Source of the DNA: Sapria himalayana
Taxonomy: Eukaryota > Streptophyta > Magnoliopsida > Malpighiales > Rafflesiaceae
Length of the DNA: 64,000 nucleotides
Assembly (NCBI GenBank): GCA_029783825.1
Contig: JAREIK010000781.1
Span: 682,001-746,000 of the forward strand
Direction of reading: 5' to 3'
Under the pieces are notes generated by a model that saw only the letters and a program-made list of their open reading frames with translations, was not told the origin of the DNA and did not search any database. Positions 1 to 11,262 of this stretch are shown in pieces. A program made the position numbers and the translations under genes. The first letter of the stretch is position 1. Each line of letters opens with the position of its first letter.

Positions 1-1060
1 TACACAATAGTAATACACCATATCAATACCTTGAATACTCTACTTTCTAAATTTACTATGTTAGATCATAAAATAAGTTTAACATATTAAGATTCTACTT
101 CAAAGTCTATCTAATGAATGGTGTACTTATTGACTATCTAGATTTTAATGATATTGTAGTTATAATCTTAGAAGAATAAAGCAAATACAAAAAAAAAGGA
201 TAGGCATGGAAGTTCACAGCAAGTAAAAGCTTTGACAATGATATGAAGAAGATCAACATATTGTGTCCCTAGTGAGAGTCAGAATCATGGTAAATCAAAA
301 ATTAAGAAGTAAAAAAAATATCAAGTACTACATATATGACAATAAATGAGTCTTTAAAATAGATTGTTGGTATAAAAAAGTGAATATGAGTGATGAGTCA
401 TCAAATAGGCAATAGAATATAGTAACTATCAATAATAATATCTTATAGAGCAAGTCGACGATAACAATTGAAAGCAAAAAGTTATTACCGATATCTATTT
501 AATATGCTAAATACTAAATAATACTAGTTATTTTATTGATTATGTATATTAAATTTGTATAAAAAAAAACTTTAAATAAAATCATTTCACTAAACTATAT
601 TTTTGATGGACTATGATGTACTAGAAATTCTGATGTTTTTTGTGTGCAATATGATACTTTGGTTTATTTATTTAATAGGAGAGGACTGAGATGTCATAAC
701 TATTTGTAAGGTTGTATCTTTGTACTCTTGATAAATTAACCAAAGTAACAACTCATTTCCAATTCCATGAGTTTCGGTTATAAAGATAAAATGAAATAAT
801 CATGGGCATTCCCAACATCCCGACTTCATTTTATATGAACAAAATGAATGAGTTAATCTCAAAAGGAGCTCCATTGAGCTATTGGAGCATGTGGTTACGT
901 TGATATCCAGCATAGCACATAAAAAGTTGAGTTATTTGTTTTAAAAAGGGTATCTCCATATTAATAATATTTAGTGCACTAAAAAGTAATTAATTAAGAG
1001 TTTATGCCTAAATTTTTAATTATTACATCTAGATTCATTTATTGCAATTATTTTATATGT
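1..1060. other. AT-rich intergenic stretch
   Basis: No coding frame, RNA gene or recognisable transposon end is visible here. The stretch is AT-rich, with short poly-A runs and frequent stops in all frames. Confidence 0.5.
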
Positions 1061-1520
1061 GGTGCACAAAACATAATTCTTCCTTATTTATACATATATA
1101 TATATACATGCACATGATGAGTGTAAAATTGAACTAAAAAAGATAATTGGTAAATTGGAACTAATAAAGATAATGATTATGTTTAAGCACCTATAAATTA
1201 TTTTTTAATAAATTATTGACAAAATCAAAAGCAAATATATTTTTAAGTTTTTATACGATATGAATAATGACTTATATCTTTATTCATTATTAAAAAACAT
1301 ATATATTATCAAAAGAAAAACTAATAAACATATATATTTCTTAAGAGAACAATATATCATGATATATAAATATCTACATCATGACATTTAACTTGTAAAT
1401 ATCATGATGATATTATGATATATATAATTAATGATCATGCTATGTATAATATTTATCATGAACTATAATTGTGCATATCATGATACATAGATATCCTTAT
1501 ATGTGTGTGTACTTATATGT
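1060..1520 (-). repeat. Inverted copy of the gene's promoter-proximal region
   Basis: The reverse complement of about 15700-16060 aligns along this interval. Shared blocks include a run of about 28 bases containing ATATCATGATATATAAAT, the ATTATGTTTAAG block, and a mirrored TATAAATAA at 1084-1092. The arm ends on its inner side in a TG/TA-rich run near 1500, as its partner does near 15710. It may be a promoter duplication, a long terminal inverted repeat, or two copies of one dispersed repeat. The similarity is seen directly; its origin is inferred. Confidence 0.7.
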
Positions 1521-1529
1521 ATACATATA

Positions 1530-3528
1530 TGTGATTGTCTTTTTTTATTTAGACTAAATCACTCTCAATTGATACTCCCGAATGTGGATTGTAATTAGAT
1601 TTAATATATGATACTACAAGTGCACAGATCAAACAAGTAGTAATAAATGAATGTAAATCCATGTATCATTTCCATGGAGATTAACAAAAATTGAATTGCC
1701 AACTATCCAAACTACTAAAGATTTATACTATTTGAACCATTAAAAATGAGTTTTCAAATCATAACTAAAAGATGAAGAAAATTAAATAACTAAAACTCTA
1801 AATGAAATTCAACTTAATTTCACAAAGATATATTTGACTGGTTAATTTCTCTTGTAAAAGCGGACATCGACGAAGGTGCTGTGGTTTGACCAATTCATGT
1901 AGACTTGCTTATAATGACTTTTTTTTAGAGAAAAGTTGAAATCTATCAAGCACCATTTTCATGTAAACTCGAATCTCTCCATGTAGCTACACCTTTCACC
2001 ACATAGAATACCTTGCTTTTCTAGAAGTCCAAAACATGGGTCTTGCAAGTCACTACAAATGGTTGGTGCCATTTTTTTCAATTTTCGAGAGTTTTTGTTT
2101 CCCTCGAATGTATCTAAGCCATCATGAAAATATTGATTGTTTTAAAGATAAATATAATGTCTCTAGTGATTTATCTAGAGAATCACTCCACTTTCTCATC
2201 TCTAAATAAAATGGGGTCAAATCTATATAAACTAAAAAAGTTTCATTATTCACCACTATTCGCCTAACATATACTCTTAATAGATTATTCATTGATCCTA
2301 GGGAATTATCTTCTCTATGTCACTCAGAGGATCTCCCAGAAATAAGGGTAGGATAAAATTAATTAGGGCGTTCAATCTAACATTAGTTAAAGATAACCTA
2401 TTAGATTTAACCTTTTTCATTAAAAGAGCTCTCTATGGTTCACACATATAAGAAAATGTTCAACATCTAAATCAATTCAGTGAATATTTTGCTTAGATAT
2501 TACTAGATTTACAATCACCTATAGACTATATATAGTGAAAAATAAGGTAATTATGATTATCTGAATCATAGGTCTCATGTGATTGTTCCTATTTCGAACA
2601 CAATACAACTAGTATCTAGCAAAAAGTAAGTACCAATTGTTCATATTCACGCATAATGACAAGTTCAATTCTAAATACAAAAAAACTCAAATCAATGTTA
2701 ATCTACTCTAGATCATGCTAAAAGAATAAGAAAAAAAGAAAAAAAAATTCAAGGAGAGCCGTTAGTTACTAGTCTTCTAGATCACTATCCGAACCCCTTT
2801 CACAAAGAAGAATGCACTTTTATGTGGCAAGTGCTAGCCCTAACTTCTGAGTTTATTTTTGTAAAATCTAGAATGATTGGCCCAACTTCGAATTCTTTGC
2901 TTCTACCTCTAAATCTCCTTTTATTCTTGTTGTTCTATCATGACTAAATTCTGATGTCATGACCAATTCTATTGCATGTAAATGCCAAATTCTAATGTTA
3001 CGCCCAATTTTTCTAATGAGAGCAAATTTTGATGTCACGACCAATTTTAATGTTATGTCTAATTTTTATGTCACAACCAATTATTTATGTCATGACCAAG
3101 TTTTGATGTGATGACTAATTATATTGTCAATATCAAATTATGATATCATGTGTAGTTCTATTGTAAAAATCAAATTCTATTGGCATGACCACTTTTGCAA
3201 TAAAGATCAAATTCTATCTTGAAATTATTCTCCAAAAGATTTATTTGTTGTGATAGTAATTTTTTTGTCGCGACCTTGCATAAATCATTATTCCTTGGTG
3301 CCTTAAGAACATATCATGACCAACTTTGTCTTTCCAATTGTTGGTATCGATATCATTCACAGGTTGTGACTTGATTTTTAGTTATTCTTTATATTTGTAT
3401 CATAATAGAGTTGATTTTATCGTGATACCTTTGACTTGACCAATTTCTTGAACCCCTGCTATCATTTTCCTTCTTCTAGCTAAAAACCTATAAAAGCATG
3501 AAAGGAGTGAATTTATATCTTTCAACAT
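1530..3528 (-). repeat. Athila-type LTR, inverted, head-truncated
   Basis: Read on the minus strand this interval matches the LTRs at about 3538-5807 and 11263-13400. Shared landmarks are the TTTTTAGCTAGAAGAAGG block, the clustered short repeats built on GTCATGAC, and the block ending GTGATTTAGTCT. Roughly the first 60 bases of the LTR are missing at the junction near 3528. No primer-binding site follows the far end near 1530. It is therefore a solo or broken LTR lying head-to-head with the next element. Confidence 0.7.
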
Positions 3529-3537
3529 TGAAATGAA

Positions 3538-5807
3538 TGAACCAAAAATTCATTAATGTTTTAGTACCTTCTCCTGACATGTTTTCATGTTTAGGAGATA
3601 TATTTAATTGTTGAAAGATAGAAATTCATGACTCTCATGATTTTGCAGGTTTTCAGCTAAAAGAATAAAAATGATAGCATAAATCTAGAAAATTGACGAA
3701 GTCAATTTTGTTGCGACAAAAATTAGAAGAATAAATAAAACCAAGTCATAACCCATGAATAATGTCGCAACCATCAAAGAGAAAATACAAAGTTGGTTGC
3801 GACATGTATTTTAGATACCAAGAAATGATGATTGAGGCAATGTCATGATAAGAAAACTACTATCATAATAAAGAAGACTTTTAGTGAAGAATCTCAATAA
3901 AGAAATTAGGTTTTGATATCAAAATTTGGTAATGACAACTAACTTGGTCATAACAGTAGAACTTAGTCGAGACATCATAATTGGTTAAATATTAACATTT
4001 GGTCATGACATTAAGATTTAGTCATGACATTAATATTTAGTTGTGACAACACATTTGGTCATGATTAAAAAATTTGATCATGACAACAAATTTAGTCATG
4101 ATAGTAGAACTTTGTCGAGATATCATAATTAGTCATTACATTAATATTTAATCATGATACAATATTTGATTATGATAATAGATTTAGTCGTGATAGCAAA
4201 TTTTGATAATGATAAAAGACTTTGTCATAATATTAATATTTGATCAAGACAATAGACTTGGTTACAATATTAACATTTGGTCGTAACAGTAGATTTGGTC
4301 ATGACATCATCATAAGTTGGTTGTGACAATGAAACTAGAGAAAAAGAGATATGAAGGTCATGGTAAAGAATTCGAAGTTGGGCTGATCATTCTGTATTTT
4401 TGCAAAAATAACCCTAGAAATAAGGTTAGCACATACTTATAAAAACTAATTCTTTGTCATAAATAAGGGTTCAGAAAGCAACCCAGGTGACTAGTAGCTG
4501 ACGACATCACTTGATTTTTCTTTCTTCTTTTATCATAGATCTAGAGTAGAATAACTTTACTTTGAGTCATTTTGTTTGAATCTATAACTTCACATGTCAA
4601 AAGCATGAATCTAAACATGAATTTCTCTTTTTTATGATTTAATAGTTGTATTGTATCTGAACAAGAACAAATTGCATGAATCTAATAATTCGGTAAGGCA
4701 AAAGCACCTTTTTATCACCATAAGTAGTCCATAGGTGGTTGTAATCCATGTGAAATTATCACTAAAGTAATTTAATGGTTGTGCAATTTTTTTTCTTTAG
4801 GAATCAATGAGAGTTCCTTAAATATAAATGTAGATCTAATGGAATGGTGTGCATTTAAGTCATTTGTTCCCCATGCTAGAACCGAATGCTCTTAAATCAT
4901 TGTATCTTGCCCTTATGTATGGGAGCTATCTAAGTGACAGAGAATGTGAGATCTTGAGGGTCAGTGAACAACCTATTAAGATGATATGTGTGGCTAACAT
5001 TGGGAAACAAGGGAACTCTGTCAGTTCATGTATATAAATTCACATTTTATTTAGAGATGAGGAAATGAAGTAATTCTCTAAATGAATCACCAAATATATC
5101 ACCTTAATTTTTCAAGTGATCTATGTACCTATGTTGGTTATGATCTAATCAAGGGAAGAGAAAACTCTCTAAAATTTAAAGGAAAAGGCACCAACCATTT
5201 ATTGAGACTTGCAACACCCATATCTTGGGAAGAAAGAGACCCCTAGTCATTAAAAATGGGCATGAAGTATTGAGAATAAAAAATACTTAAGTCTCATAAG
5301 ACAGCTCAAAATATGAGTAACCATTTTGATCCTAGACTTCTATGGAAGCAAGGTAATCTAAGTGTTGAAAATATATAGATACAAGGAGAGATCAAATGCT
5401 ATACGACAAAAATACTTAACAAATTTCAACTTTTTTATAGAAATAAACAACGATAGATAAGTCTAAAGGAATATGCTACACTATAATACCTTGTGTTAGT
5501 ATTAACTTATACAAGAGATTTGATCGAGTCTAATTTATTTTTATGATTTTTTTTGACCTTTTATGTAGAGTTTTAGTACATGATTTTCGTTATCTTTTAT
5601 TTACCAACTGAAACATCATTTTTAATGGTTTAGATAGTGTAGATCTTTAGTAATCTGAGTAGTTATTAATCCATGTAAGAATGATCTAGACTTACATGCA
5701 TTTTTTACTGTTTGAATAACATGTGCACTTGTGGTGTTATAGACTTAATTTAATTTTCATCTATATTCAAAAAAATGTGATTTAGTCTATATATAAAAAA
5801 GTAGTCA
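3538..5807 (+). repeat. 5' LTR of a decayed Athila-type Ty3/gypsy element
   Basis: This is a direct repeat of about 11263-13400. Both copies share the block CATGTTTTCATGTTTAGGAG near the left, the GTCATGAC-based short repeats, and the block around the 62-codon chance frame at 4849-5037. The right end is placed at the CA before the decayed primer-binding site at 5814. The left boundary is good to about 10 bases. Confidence 0.75.
3900..4330 (+). repeat. Short imperfect tandem repeats inside the LTR
   Basis: More than ten degenerate units of roughly 20 bases occur here, built around GGTCATGACATTAATATTT. The core GTCATGAC is itself a perfect 8-base palindrome. The same array is present in the 3' LTR (about 11650-12020) and in inverted form near 2930-3300. 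Confidence 0.7.
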
Positions 5808-5813
5808 AGTTTA

Positions 5814-5831
5814 TGGCACCATTTCCATGGA
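5814..5831 (+). promoter_or_regulatory. Decayed primer-binding site (tRNA-Asp type)
   Basis: The 18 bases TGGCACCATTTCCATGGA lie a few bases after the LTR end. They match the Athila/Tat-type site TGGCGCCGTTGCCGGGGA except for C-to-T and G-to-A changes. This fits a methylated, long-silent element. Confidence 0.65.
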
Positions 5832-6269
5832 TTGAATGAAATAGTTATGCCAATATTTAGATAAGAGAGAGAAACACTAGTATGAACAAATTTCAAAAAA
5901 AAAATTTTAAAAATCACAAAACTATGAATTAATAGTAGGATCTTATGAAGATATTGATCTTTTTAAGCTTCATGGATAAATATATGTAAAATTTTATTTG
6001 ATGCCACTAAACCTTTTTGATTTTAGTATCTTTCAATTTCAAGAAATAATTCATGCATAGGAAGCAAGAATTAGATTTGTTATCTCTAGATATTAAGATT
6101 GAAAGAACACCAATAAACCAAAGAATGATCAAAATTACAATGAAATATGAAATAATAACTCCAACAGTAAACCATGATTATCTAGCAAAATCTCCAAGGT
6201 GAGATACCATGGATAATTTTTGGAGACTAATCATCCAGAAAAAATATTTAGTGAGAAAGTCAATTATTG

Positions 6270-6745
6270 AGGTAAACAACTTTTAACTTTAACCAGCTTT
6301 GATCACAATGGTCCAGTAGAATTAATATATAGGCTATCCATCAAAGGATCCTAATGAGAACCTAGGTAGATTTTTAGAAATGGTCCACACTCTAAAGTTA
6401 AATGGTGTAAGACTAGAAGTAATCAAGTTGCAACTGTATCCATTTTTCCTGAAAGATATAATAGCCACATAATTTGAAACTCTACCATTTGGCTTAGTCA
6501 ATACTTGGGAAGTGCTGATGGAAGTCTTTATTGGATGGTTCTTTCTTCCATCTTTCACATTTGAAAGAATATAAGAGATCATAAGCTTCATAGAATGGGA
6601 TAAAGAGAGCCTATATACTACTTGGGAAAGATAAAAGAAGTTACTGAAGAGGTGTTCAAAGCATGGAATTGATCTACAAATGGACATATTCTACCAATTA
6701 ATGAATTAACTTTCTAAAAGAATAATCAATGCAACTTGCTGTAGA
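6270..6745 (+). pseudogene. Athila-type gag remnant (Retrotrans_gag)
   Basis: The forward frame reads DPNENLGRFLEM near 6344, then KLNGVR, a PF-FLKD segment, ETLPFGL and NTWE. Further on come FIGWFFLP, ESLYTTWER, and KKLLKRCSKHGI near 6660. This is the order of conserved blocks in gypsy/Athila capsid proteins. Stops interrupt the frame at several points, for example after the KDIIAT segment. The opposite-strand open frame over the same interval is a shadow. The gag is followed almost directly by RNase H, so protease and most of the reverse transcriptase have been lost. Confidence 0.7.
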
Positions 6746-6929
6746 GCTTTCAAAAGAAGTGTAAAAAAAAGATAGCTAATTGAAGACCTTACTAGATGTA
6801 ACATGAGAGCTCCATCTTAATCAACATAGAGAAATAGTAGAGTAAATAGGAGTGGAATGATAGAGTTGAACATAATGCCTACTATTAAGGCTAAATTTTA
6901 TGCACTAATAAATAGGTGGGTCAAAGAAG

Positions 6930-7262
6930 AGATAAGATATTCAGGGTCATTTACTATGCTAGCAAAACCTTAATGAAGCTCAAAAAATTATTTTACTACT
7001 TAAAAGGAGATGTTGACTATAGTATTTCCATGTCAAAAAGTTAGGCTTTATATTCTGAATATTATCATCAATATTAATCATGAAGTAATTAAATATTTAA
7101 TAGCAAATAAAAAAGTTGAGCCAACACTAATCAAATGGGTGCTGTTGTTACAAGAGTTGGATCTTGAAATCAAGGATAAAAAGGGTCCCGACAATGTGAA
7201 AGCTGATTACATGTCAAGAATGGAGATAACTACTGGGAATGAAGAAAAATCTGAAAGTTATT
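6930..7262 (+). pseudogene. Ty3/gypsy reverse transcriptase-RNase H remnant
   Basis: The first part reads as a damaged YYASKTLNEAQKNY-type block at about 6955-7005. A frameshift follows, then an open stretch at 7010-7262. That stretch contains IKYLIANKK, IKWVLLLQELDLEIKDKKG and a final ADYMSRM. These correspond to the conserved end of the gypsy RNase H domain. The catalytic palm (YVDD-type) region is absent upstream. Confidence 0.75.
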
Positions 7263-7469
7263 GAAAGCTTTCTAGATGAGTAGTTATTTCAGTTGTCATT
7301 ATAGATATCTTGGTATGCTTGTATAGTGAATTATCTAGCTTATGGAGTAGTACCATTAGAATTCATATACCATTAGATGAGTAACTCATGTGGGATGACC
7401 CACTGTTATTTAAAATGAGGAGCTAATGTGATTATCATAATGTAAAATTCTAAAAAATATTATCATGCA

Positions 7470-8400
7470 TTACCATATGGAGGTATTTTTCAGGAGAAAA
7501 AATAACTTATAAAATTCTTCAATCAAGTTTCTACTGGCCAATTATCTTTAAAGATTGTATGGAATGGGTCAAAAGTTAGATTGTGCGATTAATGAAAAAG
7601 AATGAGAATGTCAACAAGTTGAATAAAATTCCTCTCAATTTATATTGGTAGTGTAAATTTTTGATACATGGAAATAGATTTCATGAGACTTTTCCTACAT
7701 TCTTATGGAAATATATACATACTTTTAGCTATTGATTATGTATCAATGTGGGTAGAGGTAGCTACTTTTCCAAAGAATGATGCTAATACTATGGTAGGAT
7801 TCATGCAAAATAATATTTTCAGTATATTTGATATACCTAGAACTATTATAAGTGATAAAGGAAGCTAGTTTGCAAACAAATTTGTTGAGAAACTGATGAG
7901 TAGATATAAGATAAACATATATTAAGTTTGGCATATTATCTTCAAACTAATTGTCAAGTCGAAATTTTTAAAAGGAAAATTTAAAGGATTCTAGAAAAAA
8001 CAATGAGCTCAAGCAGAAATGATTAGTCATTAAGGCTGGATGATGCACCATGCGCTTACAAAACAATATTTAAGGCTCCCATTGAAATGTCTCCATACCA
8101 AATTATCTTTGTAAAACTTTGTCTCCTATCTTTAAAATTATATATAAAGTAATGTAGGCCATCAAATAATTGACTTTTGATTACAAGACTATTAAAGAAG
8201 AGAGCTTACTCCATATAAATTAGCTAAAAGAGTTGAGAAATGAAGTTTATGAGATTGCTAGAATCAACATAGATAAAGCAAAAAAAATAGCATGCTTAGA
8301 GGATCTTGAGGAGAGAATTCATGGTAGAAGATCAGGTTCTGCTTTTTAACTCTAGGCTAGAACTATTTCTAGGAAAGCTTTTTAACTCTAAAATTCACGT
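7470..8400 (+). pseudogene. Ty3/gypsy integrase remnant
   Basis: The start resembles the H2C2 zinc-binding part (HFSGEKITYKILQSSFYWP). The rve core follows at 7668-7868 with IDFM, ILLAIDYVSMWVE, FSIFDIPRTIISDKGS and a stop right after. Beyond 8215 the frame gives LKELRNEVYE and DQVLLFNSRL, typical of the integrase C-terminal region in Athila-like elements. Several stops and frameshifts are present, so no functional protein is expected. Confidence 0.75.
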
Positions 8401-9680
8401 TAAAATAGAGTAGTCCATACACAGTAGTAACAAGTATAATCTCTGGGATAGTAATAATGAGAACTAGTGCTGGAGAAAATATTAAGATGAAATGTCAAAG
8501 ACTTAAGCTATTCCTTAGTAGAAAATGAGTTTGGATGAGAGGGAATGTCCTTAAAAAGAATGAGTGCCGAAGCAAGAAGCAATGACCAACATAGTCCAGC
8601 TAGGGACTAAAAACTAAGTAGCTTATGGGTGACAACTCATATGAGTTTGGTTTGAGTGTTAAAATTCATCCGTACTCTTATTTCTTTTCTTTTTTGTACA
8701 TTAGAATTTATTATTAATGCTTTTATTGATGAGTGTTGATAAAATTTTATAGGACAAAAAAATCCATTAATCCAAAAAAGAAGAGTAGGCTAAAAAGTGA
8801 GCATTATCTTTCCCTTGTGAGTAAATTTTAAAAAGTGGCTTGATAGTGAGTTTGGGGGGCAAGAATTTTAAGAAAACAAAGAGGTTATATGGTCTTGACT
8901 AGGGTGATTAATTAAAGATTACATTATTTTTCAATTAACCAATAAAAGAAATATTTTTTTTTGTTAGTCACAACAAATTGGCATTGATTGCAACAAGAAA
9001 CAAAGAAAAAAGACTTAAATTTGGTTGCAACATAGTTTTTATGGACACATTAATGATTTACATACAAGGAAAACTCATGTCACAACACAATTCACTTATG
9101 CCACCATTTTTCGATGTCAAAATAGTTTAATATCATGACAAAAAATTAGTGTTCACTTGATAGATTAGATAAAATGATAAAAACTTATCTTGTGAGCAAA
9201 AGAAGAAATATCACGACTCGGCCACAATTTCAATCAAGTTGCAACAAAAAAAAATTAAGTTCAGAAGGTTTTTTTTATGTTGCAACAATTTTAGATATGT
9301 CATGACATAAAACAATTGATTGAATAACATAATTTTAAATATATGGCTAATAATAATATAAAAAATAAATAAAAAGTTGCCACATGCACACTAGATTAAT
9401 CCCCATGAAATCACGACATACCCACATTAATCTCGTAGTCTCACTGAGATTAACGTCATGACATGCATACTTGAATTTAGAGTCCCACTTGCAAGTTTCA
9501 ATTTAAAAAACCCCAACAAATCTACTTTCTATTTCCAACAAAATAAATTCATCATGCTTTGTGGGTCCTTCAAATTAAAAAACCTTGCATTGCCATTATC
9601 ATCATGATAGTCCTGATAAATTCTATTCTAGAACCAAATATAAAAACTAGAAATTTATCTCAAACTTGATAGAGATCATG
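8400..9680 (+). other. Non-coding internal part of the Athila-type element
   Basis: No conserved coding block is visible. A purine run GAGTTTGGGGGGCAAG at about 8848-8863 could be an internal polypurine tract, as described upstream of the third ORF in Athila elements. GTTGCAAC-type words recur from about 8980 to 9300. Confidence 0.4.
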
Positions 9681-10960
9681 GAAGAAAATAAGTAACAAGG
9701 GAAGTAGATTCAGCTGCAACCTCCAACAGAGATGAGTACGTTGAATGAATTAGCATCTCTAGTTGAACTAGAGCCACTGGTTAGAGGGAAGTAGAAAGAG
9801 AAAAAAAGGTTGAGACACATGAGGAGTCAGAAGAAGAAGGTGAAGCATTCATCTCAGATGAAACACACTTCACCTTTCTAAAAAATATTTTATCATAGAG
9901 AGGGAGTTTGGAAAATTTATCCCATTCTTTGAGAAAAAAAATAACGCAATTGGATTGCAAAGTCTTCTGTGATTATCAGAGGCTGGGATATACTTCTAGA
10001 GTAAGGGAGTTTTACTCAGATTCGGTTGCAATGAAGAATAAAATAATTTATGTTAGAAGGATATGAGTTCTATTTGGGGAGAAAAACATAAACAAGTTGT
10101 ACAAACTCGAGCATCATAAATATGGGTCCAATTTTAAAAGGATGAAGGACATCCTAGACTATGACAAAATTATTATTAGACTGATAGGTAAGAGAAATTG
10201 GAAGAGTAGCAAGCAAAAAGTACATGATGCCATTAACCGAAAAGATCTTACGAAAAATGCTAATGTTTGGTTCTATTTCATTTTATGAGTTATAACTCCA
10301 ACCAAGCATGTGTGCTCCATCAAGTAACTATAAGCATTACTGTTGTATGCTATTATGGAAGGGAATGAATATTGGGGCAATCTTAGAGACCTTGATATTG
10401 GGATACCATCATATAACAAAAGATGGTTGATTCCTCATTCTGCATTAATCACCGAGCTGTGCCTAGTAGTCGTGGTAAAAGAGAGAAGGAGAGAAAAAAT
10501 ATGTCCATGAGTTTCTCTTCTAGCATTGACAGGGGTGGCTAAAGGGCAAATAAATATAAAGTAAAAAAGAAAAACTCAAAGCCAATGATGATTCAAATGA
10601 GGGAAAAAATAGTGAAATAAGCTTTGAACGTGTCCTAGAACAAGCCCATACTCCCAAGATGATAGAGAATAGACAACAAGAAGAGGAAGAAACCCCTACT
10701 CCCATTAGATCAAGGCCTACACCACAAAAAAAGAAGTTATTTTATGTACTCACTACTCTCATTTAGAATTAAAAACAAAAAAGACTGTGAAAGCTAAAGA
10801 ATGAATGAAACAACCTTGAAAATTAAAGAGATGCTAATCTTAATGAACAAGGATTTGAAATAAGAAGAAGAAAAGTGAGAAATGAATCAGAAACTCATGG
10901 AAGATAGTTGGAAGGCGAAGCTAAAAAGAAGAGAGCAATAATGAGAAAAATTTAGAAATC
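9680..10960 (+). pseudogene. Athila-type third ORF remnant (plant transposon protein domain)
   Basis: A + strand frame reads VREFYSDSVAMKNK and IIYVRRI, a stop, then INKLYKLEHHKYGSN and HDAINRKDLTKNANVW around 9996-10288. This matches my recollection of the plant-specific domain (Transposase_32 type) that sits downstream of pol in Athila-like elements. The charged, low-complexity tail to about 10960 has several stops. The position after integrase and before the 3' LTR fits. The family call is from memory. Confidence 0.5.
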
Positions 10961-11262
10961 AACAAGAATATAAGTGAAGATTAAAACCATTCCACCATGG
11001 ACTATGAACCTCATGATAGCATGTAAAAACTACCTCCCAAAAGGAAAAAATTAATTTTTAAAAACCTTCCAAAATTATCTCTTCCAAACTTACCTAAATC
11101 ATAATAAAAGTCAACAAGTTCAAGTAATTAAATGATGTAATAATTTGTTCTGAAACTTTATATTTTAATTTTTGTTTTTGTGAGAGTCTATTTTAATCTA
11201 CATGTTGATATCATTTATTATCTATGCTAGATGATAAGCAAAACTTAAAGTTTGCATAAATT

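Noticed and set aside
3900..4330. CRISPR-like array of short repeats
   Set aside because: Units are degenerate, lie in duplicated LTRs of a plant retrotransposon, and lack uniform spacers.
4849..5037. 62-codon frame with a counterpart at 12560-12765
   Set aside because: It lies inside LTRs and its frame is not conserved between the two copies.
6334..6687. 117-codon minus-strand frame
   Set aside because: It is a shadow of the Athila-type gag, which reads sensibly on the + strand.
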